Assembly: GCF_004359215.1 (NCBI RefSeq)
Contig: NC_090623.1
Location: 1,153,958-1,212,299, forward strand
Length of the DNA stretch: 58,342 nt
DNA from: Bremia lactucae
Taxonomy: Eukaryota > Oomycota > Peronosporomycetes > Peronosporales > Peronosporaceae
Reading direction: 5' to 3'
A model generated the notes under the pieces. It saw only the letters and a list, made by a program, of their open reading frames with translations. It was not told the DNA's origin and ran no database searches. The position numbers and the translations under genes were made by a program. Below, one piece after another: positions 1 to 8,817 of the stretch (its first letter is position 1; each line of letters begins with the position of its first letter).

Positions 1-15
1 GGTAGCAAGCTCCAC

Positions 16-1231
16 ATGTCGACCGCAGATCATCCCCTGACCGATGGCCAAACAGAACGTGCCAATCGGGTCGTGACGGATGTCTTACGCACTATAGCAA
101 CTCCTAAAGAGTGGAGCAAGCAATTGTCCTTTGTGGAGTTCGCTATAAATAACAATGTCCACGCCAGTACGGGTGAGACACCGTTTTATATAAACGGACT
201 GTGCCATCCTCGGACGCCAGTCTCGTTTGTACGCAGCCCGAGTCTTAGTGGAGGGGGGGCTCTCACTATGCTCGGTGCGAAAGAGAGACCTAGTTTCGTC
301 AATTTGACGATGACCCGCGAGGATATCATCTCAACGACAGAAACTTGCCTTATTGACCCTGCCAGTTTAGCAGTGGTCAATAAAACAATGCCTTATGACC
401 GACCTCTCGGTGGTATCATAGCCGAGTTAAATGCTAAAGCTTGAGCGAGGCTCAATGCTTTGTGGATGAGCGATTAGCCATCACACGAAAAGTCCGTGAC
501 GCGATCGTAAGCGCACAGGACAAGCAAAAAGATACGCTTAACTGGAAGAGCGAGGTTTCTCGCTCTCTACATTCGAGAGATCCATGGGTTCTGGACCTCC
601 GTTTTCTTGTCTTCTGGGTGGACGATATGCTCCGAGTGGACGAAAGCCTGTTTGACCGAAATGGTCGCAAAAATAATGAACGCTTTAGATGGGTGAAAAA
701 GTACTATTTTGTACTGCTACCCTACCTTAAAATGCAATTTCTTTACTACCTGTAGGTACTACGGAGTTGTTGCCGCGTTTAATTAAGCCCTTTACGGTGG
801 TTGAAGAGGTTCGAGACCTAAATTATAGACTCGCCCTTCGCCCGTATATAAAGACGCATCTCGTATTTTACGTGGGTCGCTTGAAACGGTATGTAGACCC
901 AAATGACTTCACATACCCTCATCCGTCTAAGAAAACCGACGGTGACGCCGACTGTGGGTCGAGCGTCAATCGGGTGAGGAGGATGGATAAGGCGAAAGAC
1001 TATCAGCCGAATGACTCCTCCAACCACCAAAAGACTCGGAGTGCAACGGATACCACGCGCGTAATGCGGGTCCCTCAGCATCAACTTCTCCAGGAAGTCA
1101 AGCCGAAGTTTCAGACGTTCATAAACCTGACGATTCTTCACCCGGACATTCTGAAGATCCGAGTTCGGTCGCAAGACTTGACCCTCGAGATCCCAACGCA
1201 TCGCTCAGCAGCGCTTAACGCCTGCTACTAA
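16..1231 (+). pseudogene. A0 integrase, C-terminal half (broken)
   Basis: Residues 1-80 of the first open piece (16-444) show the end of a retroviral-type integrase core, including DGQTERAN with the catalytic glutamate and the FAINNNVHASTGETPF segment typical of Gypsy integrases. A frame change near 441 leads into a tether region. From about 767 comes the C-terminal module with a KPFTVVEEV start and YVGRLKRY end, a GPY/F-like fold. The piece 544-655 is foreign: its reverse strand encodes a family-B-like gag segment. The upstream HHCC finger and first catalytic aspartates are outside the window. Confidence 0.85.
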
Positions 1232-2434
1232 ATGGACGGAGGAAAGGCAGCCGTAGTAGCTAGATGAGGTCGCCACTACTATCGGGCACCGCCTGCACTG
1301 ATGGATGCTGGTGGGAATAAACGCTTCCTTGCTGGAAGGTTGCTTGCCCACAGCTCCGAGAGGCAAGGGTATCAGATCCTCGTCCAATGGAAAGGTTACC
1401 CGAAGAGTTTTGACTCTTGGAAACCGATCGATACCCTACGTACTGATGTGCCCGGCTTGGTGGCTGCCTATGAAAAGGACCACCAGCTGAGGCCACTTCG
1501 CTAGTCTCAAATGGACTAGCAGAAGTAGCGTAGTGAGAAGAAACAGGGGGTACAGTACCACCCATGATTTCTTTCACACGCCAGCGGGCGAAATTAATTC
1601 GTTGCGACCGCTGTTTCATCTCATCGTAATACTAATGAATGCGGCGCAAGAATTATGCCTCGTAATGGTCGGGCGTTTCATTTGAGCGCATCACGACCGG
1701 GATCGGGAAAATACGCCCAAGCGATTTTCCTGAGTCCTCCATGATTGAAAGACGCCATAATAATTATGTGCGTCTACAAGAGCGCGCTCTAGGAGCGACG
1801 CTCTTGGCCCGTTTAAACGAGGCCATTTTGATGGAGGGGGCGTCTTTGGAATGCCACCCGTCACATAGCCGCGTTCTGAACGACTGGCTTGTGACACCGA
1901 CTGAGCACGTTCACGTGTCGTCGGCGGAGCTTTAGGCTCCAAAAACTCTATGTCAGAACCATTATGGATTATGGTTTGAGCATAAGGCGTTGTGGTTATA
2001 CCCAACAAAGAAGCTTTTTTTGCTGCACTTTAATGGGCAGCGCTCTCATTACCTGTCGCTGCGCTTTCCAGCGAAGACTACGAGACAGCATTCGTAAATG
2101 ATGCTGTCTCCGTGCTGTGAGCCATGAGAAAAGCTTGGATGGGCGATAATGCGCCATCATCCTTCCTCATGAGCTCGTTATCCGCATCACTACTATGAGG
2201 TGACGGCAACGGTGTCGACTCATTGTAGTCGACAATGAGCGACGGATCAACATCCTCGCTGTTAAAGTGGGATGGATCCTTTAGCCCTGTTAACGCGACA
2301 GCCGCAGTGGCTGTCGGCGTTTCAATTACTACCGGCATGTTAACACGGCGCGTGCACTTAACGATGGTTGAGTGGGTGTCTTCGCAGACGACACATCAAC
2401 ATTACCCCGTTTAGGTGGCAACTTTGGCGCCGTG
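818..2434 (-). pseudogene. A0 antisense ORF (aORF), broken
   Basis: On the strand opposite pol, open pieces at 2338-2078, 2008-1691, 1619-1260 and 1201-818 line up in register with the aORF of copy A1. The first piece carries the acidic D-V-D-P-S-L-I-V-D-Y motif. The last carries D-L-E-G-Q-V, the start of a coiled coil seen better in copy A2. The A1 start codon ATG reads TTG here, but the first A1 stop (TAA) reads CAA, so the two copies broke independently in places. No known family is recognised. Confidence 0.6.
1301..1504 (+). pseudogene. A0 chromodomain
   Basis: The 67-residue piece contains the chromodomain pattern: an F-L-A-G-R-L-L-A-H start strand, then Y-Q-I-L-V-Q-W-K-G-Y, then the S-W-K-P segment. 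Chromodomains at the end of Gypsy pol are thought to guide integration to particular chromatin. The same DNA is open on the other strand as part of the antisense ORF. It is cut off from the integrase by stops, so it is listed as a pseudogene part. Confidence 0.85.
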
Positions 2435-2443
2435 TATGTAAAT

Positions 2444-2879
2444 TGTAACGCGGTGTATCGTTACATGAAATTAACAATTAAAGGCTGTTAATTAATGTAT
2501 TATCTAAATGGTAGATATTATTTGGAGAATATTACTTTACATGGTAATTTTCAAAAAGCTTATCCATTGATAGATATAGACCATTATATCTACTTTCTCC
2601 GCGGTCCAGTCAGCGCTGGACGTGCGCAAAGAGAGACATAGACAAGACTTTAGTACATGTTTTGTATTAGTTTATAATTAAGTTAGTATTAAGTAGATAG
2701 ACAAGAAGAACTTAATTATATTTATACAGTTTTTCGTGTAACCCTCTTCAAAGTGTTTTATAGAGAGTCTATCCCTAAACTAACTAGTGTACGTGAAGTG
2801 ATGCGAGGCACCACTCGCACTGAGGCAGTGCGAAGTAGACTTGAACTAAAGAAGTGCAAGTCAGTAGCACCCCGTTATA
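2444..2879 (+). repeat. B1 5' LTR (subtype a)
   Basis: It begins TGTAACGCGG and ends CCCCGTTATA, a mutated form of the family terminus CCCCGTTACA. The middle has a CAGTCAGCGCTGGACG block that marks subtype a; the 3' LTR of the same element has a different block there. A U3 palindrome (TTATCTAAATGGTAGATA) is shared with the other family B LTRs. Confidence 0.88.
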
Positions 2880-2881
2880 CC

Positions 2882-2900
2882 TGGTAGCATTTTGTAGTCC
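2882..2900 (+). other. B1 primer-binding site
   Basis: Two bases after the LTR end, TGGTAGCATTTTGTAGTCC starts with the TGG expected to pair with a tRNA CCA end. The first eight bases also occur directly after family A LTRs (36218 on the minus strand, 57215). The tRNA was not identified. Confidence 0.6.
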
Positions 2901-2939
2901 GTACAAGGACCACTGTTCAACCAACTAACATGGACATGT

Positions 2940-4499
2940 TTGATGATAATGGAATCGATGGACGAATGTGTCCTCGATGTGAAGACTCGGATTGAGAGAA
3001 ATATAACTCAATTTTGGGAGTCACTTAAGACAAATCCTTTATACAAGGATCTGATTGTATTCAGGGATGTATTACCTGAAACAGTTCCATGCGAGTTGCC
3101 TAAGGATAAAGGCACTCGACATGAGATCGAGCTTAAACCGGGCTCGAAGTACTGTGTCATTAAGAAGTGGCCACTGCCTCGTGAACAAGTATTTGCGATC
3201 GATAATTTTTATCGATCGATTAAAAGCGGGCCATGTAAGGGAGTCAACCTCGCCACGTAGCTCTCCGACCTTCTGTGTGCGAAAGGCCACAGCGGGTGGC
3301 GCATAGTGCACGCATTCAATAAACTACATGCTGCAGCGCTACCAGCTCAAACGCCGATACCTAGAAAAGAATTAATAATAGATGGTATGTCTTAGAGTAC
3401 CATATTTTCGTCTATGGATCTGATGGATGCCTTTTATCAGACCCTTATGCGTGGACGGGTCATCCCGTACACAGCAGTGAGCATTCCTAGCGGGATGCTC
3501 TGGGAATGCTAGTGATGCCTCAGGGGCTTCGTAACGCCCCTGCAGCATTCAACAGATTCGTAACGAATCTGTTCCGGTGCGAGAATCCGCACCGAGTTAT
3601 CTTGACGATGTGTTCGTCCACAGCCGGTCTATGGACGGAAAGACGGACGTGGAAGTTCATAAAACTCACGTTCGTCAGGTTCTTACACTTATGCGAAAGC
3701 ATAAGTTGTACGCAAATCTCAAGAAGTGTATATTCGCTGCAAGCGAAATACCACTTCTTGGGTGCATCGTCGGTAAACACGGCGTGCGCCCTGATCCCGA
3801 AAAGATCAAGGCAATCACCGACTGGCCAGTTCCAGTCGATGTCAAGGGAATTAGAAAGTTCCTTGGTTTAGCGGCGTACTTGCACAAGTACTCTCGCAAT
3901 TATGCAGAAATGGCAGTTCATCTCTCTCGTCTCTTGAAAAAAGGCGAGAAATGGTTATGGATCGCTGATTGTCAGCGCTTGTTTGAAGGTATCAAGCAAA
4001 GCTTGATGCAATCGCCCATCTTGGCGATTGCAGATCAAGACAGACCATTCCATGTGGTCTGTGACGCCAGCGATTTCGCAATCGGCTGCGCGTTAATGTA
4101 ATACGATACAGGCGGCGCGGACCGCGTCATCTGTTACCAATCGCGACAGCTGCAACCAGCTGAACGCAATTACCCAGTGTATGACAAGGAACTCCTTGCC
4201 ATGAAATATGCACTGGCTAAGTTTGGGTCTATCTCCGATGAGATAGACCGTTCATCCAATATACGGACCATGCGTCATTACGCACGGCTATAAAGAGCCC
4301 ACACCTCTCGCAAAGAATGGCGAGGTGGCTATCCTTTTTCGCGGAGTATAATTTCTCCGTGGAGTATAAACCAGGACGACTTAATGTCGTCGCTGATGCG
4401 TTATCACGCCGACCCGATTTCGAGTCAGCTGTGGATCCCAACAGTGCAAGTGATCTTACTGTTGCAACACTCACTACGAGTGTTCCATCATCAACCTGA
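2940..4499 (+). pseudogene. B1 reverse transcriptase and RNase H (broken)
   Basis: The N-terminal RT pieces contain KWPLPREQ and a damaged FCVRKA-GGWR block. From 3506 there is VMPQGLRNAPAAFNRF, and from 3577 the catalytic S-Y-L-D-D-V-F-V-H box. The thumb has the HGVRPDPEKI and RKFLGLAAYLHKYSRNYA signatures of Gypsy RT. RNase H begins with F-H-V-V-C-D-A-S-D at about 4050; a TAA follows GCALM at about 4099, and the domain runs on degenerate to VVADALSRRPDFE near 4400. At least three frame breaks separate the parts. Confidence 0.88.
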
Positions 4500-4550
4500 G
4501 ATGATGACATAAAGAAAGCCTACAGAGAAGATAAGAACCATCTAGGTTTA

Positions 4551-6153
4551 ATGGGTTATCTAATGAATTCATCCAATAAATATTATAAAGATCTACCGGC
4601 TTTATATCGATCATCATCCGATCGATACACAACACGCAACGGCTTATTGTATTACACAGCTGTTGCCGGCGACACTCCACGTGTCGTCGTCCCAACTCAC
4701 AATGATTTGCGCTTGCGCATCATGTATGAGTGTCACGATGCACCAACAAGTGGGCATCGTGGACGTGAGAAGACTTACCTAACAGTAAGCATGACTTTCA
4801 CTGGCCCTGCCAGTATCAGTTCGTGCGCAAGTACATTCGTGCTTGTGAGGAATGTCAGCGTGGGAAGCCTAGCCCTTCATCCCGTGCACCTGTCCGAACT
4901 CTCCCACTTCCTGCAGAGTGTTGGCAGTCCGTATCTATGGACATCGTCTTCGGATTTCCTGAAGACAATCACAAAACAATTGAATTCATGTTTTTGCAGA
5001 CAGTTTCAGCAAGATGGTATATCTTGCTGCAGTACCAGAATTGATCACGGCTTCGGGCTGTGCCCGTGTCTTTATGGACACGGTATTCAAACTTCACGGT
5101 CTACCCCGTGAATTGACCTTGGATAGAGATCCACGGTTCACGGCGGAGTTTTGGCAATCCGTGTTCCGATCTCTCGGAACACGGCTGACTATGTCAACAT
5201 CCGATCACCCAGATACGGATGGTCAAACAGAACGCGTAAATTGCGTCCTCGAAGAGATACTTCGAAGTTACGTCCAATCGTATCCGAATTGAAAGAGTTT
5301 TTTCCGATGGTCGAATTCGCCATCAATAATTCGGTGCATGCGTCTACAACGCATACACCGTTTTTCGTGAATGACCTACGCCATCCTCGCATTCCCACCC
5401 AATTAGAGGGATCCTCTAGTTTAAGGGGGGGGGGGTGGACACGCAGGAGCAAAACCAATTCTCGCTCATGCTCATCACGCGTCGAAGTTTACAACGACGC
5501 GCGTTATGTCGATGTCGAAGAAATCGACATCGAAGATGAGAAAAATCTCATGGCAGTGCGGACAAAGCGTACTGAAAAGACTTAACAAATTAGTCAGCAG
5601 AACAATTTCTGCTAACTCGAGAATCAATAATCCGTTTCGTTCAGGATTCCATTGCTAACGCAGTGGACCGTCAAAAACGGAATGCAGACAATCATGGAAG
5701 AGCAAACGTTCTTTCATTTAAAATTAATGACCTAGTACTACTCTCTACGGTAACTTACCTAAGCGTGTAGTCACAAATATGGGTAGCAGTAAACTTTTAC
5801 CCAAGTTCATTCGGCCTTTCCGTGTACTGCATCGCAGAGGTAATGCGTACACAACAAAATTGCCACGTAGGATGCGAACGCTTCCTACGTTTTATGTTGG
5901 TCGGATCCGCCCGTACCATCAGTACGCGGTTTCTTTTGAGGACGGATCTGTCCACCCTTTTCAAGAGTCCCTAAAAGATTCTTGTGGTCACGAACCAGAT
6001 TTTCATGCTGAATCAGGAGATTCTCATTACGGGTCCGAGATCCTCGAAACCGCGATGAGCGGAAGACAGCTCATCACGAAGAGCGTGACATTTCCGTTCG
6101 TACTCCAACATGAGTACGCACTCATTGAACGCTCTTCCAACCGTCCGATATAG
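4551..6153 (+). pseudogene. B1 integrase (broken)
   Basis: The zinc-binding region reads H-D-A-P-T-S-G-H-R-G with C-E-E-C-Q-R about 30 residues on. The core shows the first aspartate in S-V-S-M-D-I-V-F-G-F, the second in L-D-R-D-P-R-F-T and the glutamate in D-G-Q-T-E-R-V-N. A stretch matching AINNSVHAS follows. The C-terminal module at 5779-6153 has KFIRPFRVLHRRGNAY and TFYVGRIRPY. Frame breaks lie near 5040, 5290 and 5585. The downstream chromodomain (about 6250-6500) is frameshifted beyond use. Confidence 0.87.
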
Positions 6154-7156
6154 TGTGACTGCACCGTCTGCTCTAACGAGCGACGTTTACCGCGCTCGTG
6201 ATTAAGTCCCTCCTACAATTTATGGAGGAACTGATCGAGTTTGTCGATCTTCGACTCTAGATCCGACACATGGGTCGGATTGTATATTCCCTCCTCCACC
6301 ACAACCATTGATGGATCCCCACGGTTCTTGTGGAACGTATTCGAAACCATCGTGATGTGAAGGGGCAGCGAACGAGCTATCTTGCTCGCTAGCGCGGTTA
6401 TTCACCTTCACATAACAGCTGGGAGCCTCGTTCACAGCTGATTGTTGACGTTAAGGGCTTCGTCCGTCAGTATGACGAGACTCATCCGATGGATCAGAAG
6501 TTCCATCGGAAAACACGGGCCCCTGGCGCTTGCAAATTGAATGCAAAACGTCAATCGCATCGCGCATTTCAATAGAGATGCGAGCACTTCCCCAGGGCGA
6601 AGAAAGGGAATAGACATCCCCTTTTACTCTCTTCGTGTTGTCAATACAACATGGACAGGGTTCACGCCACATAGGGCATGGAAGTCCAGCCTCACGTGAC
6701 AACCGATGCAATTTGTACTTTGCACCGGTTGGAGTTCTTTTCTCAAACTTAACGCGATTCGCGTTTAGTTTTTGAAGCCAGGCTTCGCGTCCAATGTCTT
6801 TGACATTGCGAATGAACGCGCTCCAAGCTTAGCATAAGCGAGACTTTACATCGCTTATTGTTGCCACTTAACCATCGATGCTTAAGAAAAGCATCGAGAA
6901 AGAAATCTTCCTCAGCGCAAAATTTCTTCGCGCTGGAATCAAGGCCATGTACCTTTGTCGCAATAAATAAGGGATATTTATTGTGAGGAGTAGTCTCTCC
7001 AGACAAGCTACTAACTAGTCGTTCGGGCAAAAGCCACGGCTTTTTCTCAGGGGAAGTACGAAACATTTTATCGTCAACGCTCCTTTGAGTGGTACCAACT
7101 GAAGCAAGGTCACCACAAGAACTTTAATTACGATTGCTTATGTGACCAATCAACAT
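6020..7156 (-). pseudogene. B1 antisense ORF (aORF), broken
   Basis: It starts at ATG 7156 (M-L-I-G-H) beside the polypurine tract. The acidic domain present in B2 is deleted here. The middle part 7066-6749 holds SLSGETTP and FLKHRWLSG, conserved in B2 and B3. The piece 6711-6451 runs on through ARISIEMRDAIDVL without the frameshift that splits B2 and B3, so it helps define the original frame. A later frame reads SDLESKIDKLDQFLHKL, a coiled coil opposite the integrase C-terminus, with one stop. No known family is recognised. Confidence 0.65.
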
Positions 7157-7220
7157 CATTTTTAATTAAGTTGTCACATAGTGACTACTCTATCCAATGA
7201 CAGTCAGAGTGATAGTCGTT

Positions 7221-7234
7221 TAAGGGAGGGGTGA
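7221..7234 (+). other. B1 polypurine tract
   Basis: TAAGGGAGGGGTGA lies directly before the 3' LTR start. The same site is AAGGAAGAGGTGA in B2 and, on the minus strand, AAGGGGGCGGGTGA in B3. It primes plus-strand DNA synthesis in LTR elements and confirms the + orientation. Confidence 0.75.
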
Positions 7235-7677
7235 TGTAACAGGGTGTATCGTTACATGAAATAAACACTTAAGGTTGTTGATTAATATATTATCTAAATG
7301 GTAGATTATATTTGGAGAATATTACTTTATATAGTAATCCTCGGAAATCTTATCCATAAATAGGTCTAAGCCATTATATCTATTTATCCCGCAGACTAAT
7401 CAGCTGTAAACGTAAACAAAGAGAGAGAGACAGATAAGATTTCAATTGCATGTTTAGTATTAGTTTATAATTAAGCTAGCATTAACAGAATGAAAGAAGA
7501 GAAACTGAATTATATTAATACAGTTTTCATTTAACCCTCTTTAAGGTATGTTTCTTAAAGTGAAGTCTTCCTCTGCACGTTCTAGTGTACTTGAAGTGAC
7601 GTAAGGCACCACTCACAACTGAAGCAGTGCGAAGTGGGCTTGTACTGAAGCAGTACAAGTCGTAGTGCCCCGCTACG
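7235..7677 (+). repeat. B1 3' LTR (subtype b)
   Basis: It begins TGTAACAGGG and ends CCCCGCTACG. The central block is CAGACTAATCAGCTGTAAACG, unlike the 5' LTR of this element but matching the LTRs at 36868-37321 and 44505-44955. Two LTRs of one insertion should begin identical, so this pair implies recombination or replacement. Confidence 0.88.
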
Positions 7678-8162
7678 AATATAGCCTTTGGAGCTCTCCG
7701 TAATGACTTTATTCGCAAAGGCGTGTTAACCTGCTCTTATTCTAAATATGGATCTCAGCGTGAACCATGTGAAACGAAAGAACAGTCCAGTCTTGGCGGT
7801 GACGGTATTCGGGAGGGCCATATCGACAAAATAATTGATCTTTGTCTTGAATGTATTGCCTTTTACTTGGTGCGAAAGGGTTGCTATTATGTACTTTTTT
7901 TCCTTTTGTCGACGAGTCTTGTACATTGGAGTCCCTCTACCAGTGTGAACGCGCGAGCGTTTTGTTGTGAAACCTAGTCGTTGACGCCTGTTGACTCCTG
8001 TTGACCCCTGTTGGCGCCTTCTATTGTCACACCGGTTGACTTCGTCCTTCGGCTTTACTATCACGAATTTTCCCAGCACCTTCACAACTGTACAAGTGAA
8101 TATTCCTAGAATCATTTTTCGCAGCTGATAAAGATGTCGCTGATTCAAGTTGATAGCAGTAT
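7678..8162. other. Spacer between B1 and A1
   Basis: No gene is supported here. A 160-codon minus-strand frame (8208-7726) has no recognisable domain and starts inside the A1 LTR, so it is not called. Its basic stretch comes from the short tandem repeat at 7980-8019. Confidence 0.6.
7980..8019 (+). repeat. 10-bp tandem repeat, four units
   Basis: Four head-to-tail units of GTTGACNCCT: GTTGACGCCT, GTTGACTCCT, GTTGACCCCT and GTTGGCGCCT. The variable base differs in each of the first three units. Confidence 0.9.
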
Positions 8163-8684
8163 TGTGGGCGGGCACGTCGTAATGCGGCAGCGCTCTACTT
8201 AGACACACACCCTAGCACATCGAAGAAGCGGTTTGACCTGCTTCTCTTGCGTGCAGTGAGGTAGTTGTGGTGGGCGCGCAAGCGACCTCACCCAACACAC
8301 TAAGTACTCTGGTTAAGTGTCGTCACGGGAGCGGTAATCCGTCTCCTCGTGCGAACTTACCAAGTAGGGAGTAGTTTTCAGACTGATTTATATTTAATAG
8401 AATTAAATATACCTATTTTTACCAATTAAAATGTCATTTCTATAGACAACACTTAATATATATTGCGAGCGTATCTTTCTAGATACCTCGCGTAACGGAT
8501 GACGCTAGCCGTCATCACGGATGACGCTAGGCGTCATCCCTCCTAATGTGAATGCACCCATGTGCATCACATACATAAGAATACATCACAAATGTGAACC
8601 ACACCCGAGTGCTGGGTCTAATTACTTCAATTAAGTAATTTACCATCCACCTAAGTACACCAAGTGTACTTAACGGGGACTACA
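8163..8684 (-). repeat. A1 3' LTR
   Basis: As printed it starts TGTGGGCGGGCACG and ends ACGGGGACTACA, so on the element strand it runs TGTAGTCCCCG to CCCACA. It is followed on the + strand by CCATCACCTCCCTTTAAG (8685-8702), the complement of the polypurine tract, which shows this is the 3' LTR of a minus-strand element. Related LTRs lie at 12907, 36221 and 56873. Confidence 0.85.
8497..8539. promoter_or_regulatory. Tandem palindromes in family A LTR
   Basis: Two neighbouring near-perfect palindromes, GGATGACGCTAGCCGTCATC and GGATGACGCTAGGCGTCATC, are separated by two bases. Each holds paired TGACG half-sites of the kind bound by bZIP factors. The LTRs at 36221, 12907 and 56873 have one copy or a partial copy, so this LTR shows a duplication. 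A regulatory role is inferred only from position and symmetry. Confidence 0.45.
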
Positions 8685-8817
8685 CCATCACCTCCCTTTA
8701 AGAACGAATTTATATTTTTAAATTCGTCAAGGAGGAGAGAGGAACTGCGAGCAGCTTTACGCCCCGCTAGTTCACTCAATCACTCTAGCGCACGTGTATC
8801 CATACACGGCGCCCAAG

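Larger units (their letters stand above)
16..2316 (+). repeat. Left arm of long inverted repeat
   Basis: Every ORF boundary in this arm pairs with one in 8936-11236 with positions summing to 11252, so the arms match without net insertion or deletion over about 2.3 kb. Predicted proteins differ at only a few residues per hundred. Positions 1-15 and 2317-2441 are still homologous to the other arm but clearly more diverged. The 6.6 kb between the arms holds element B1. Confidence 0.9.
1..2441 (+). mobile_element. Ty3/Gypsy family A, copy A0 (3' part)
   Basis: This is the 3' part of a chromodomain-bearing Gypsy element whose 5' part lies outside the window. On the + strand it reads end of integrase core, integrase C-terminal module, then chromodomain; the opposite strand carries an antisense ORF. 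Its own polypurine tract and 3' LTR are missing: homology to copy A1 stops near 2441, and a family B LTR starts at 2444. Frameshifts and stops make it a dead copy. Confidence 0.85.
2444..7677 (+). mobile_element. Ty3/Gypsy family B, copy B1
   Basis: A copy of about 5.2 kb with both LTRs. The order is 5' LTR, primer-binding site, reverse transcriptase, RNase H, integrase, damaged chromodomain region, antisense ORF, polypurine tract, 3' LTR. Gag and protease are absent: only some 70 bases separate the LTR end from the reverse transcriptase region. Frameshifts and stops occur throughout. The bases flanking the LTRs (taaat and aatat) do not form a convincing target duplication. Confidence 0.88.

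Noticed and set aside
7980..8019. CRISPR-like array
   Set aside because: Units are adjacent 10-mers without spacers, in a eukaryotic context.
7726..8208. 160-codon minus-strand frame in the spacer between B1 and A1
   Set aside because: It begins inside the A1 LTR, has no domain, and its basic part comes from the 10-bp tandem repeat.
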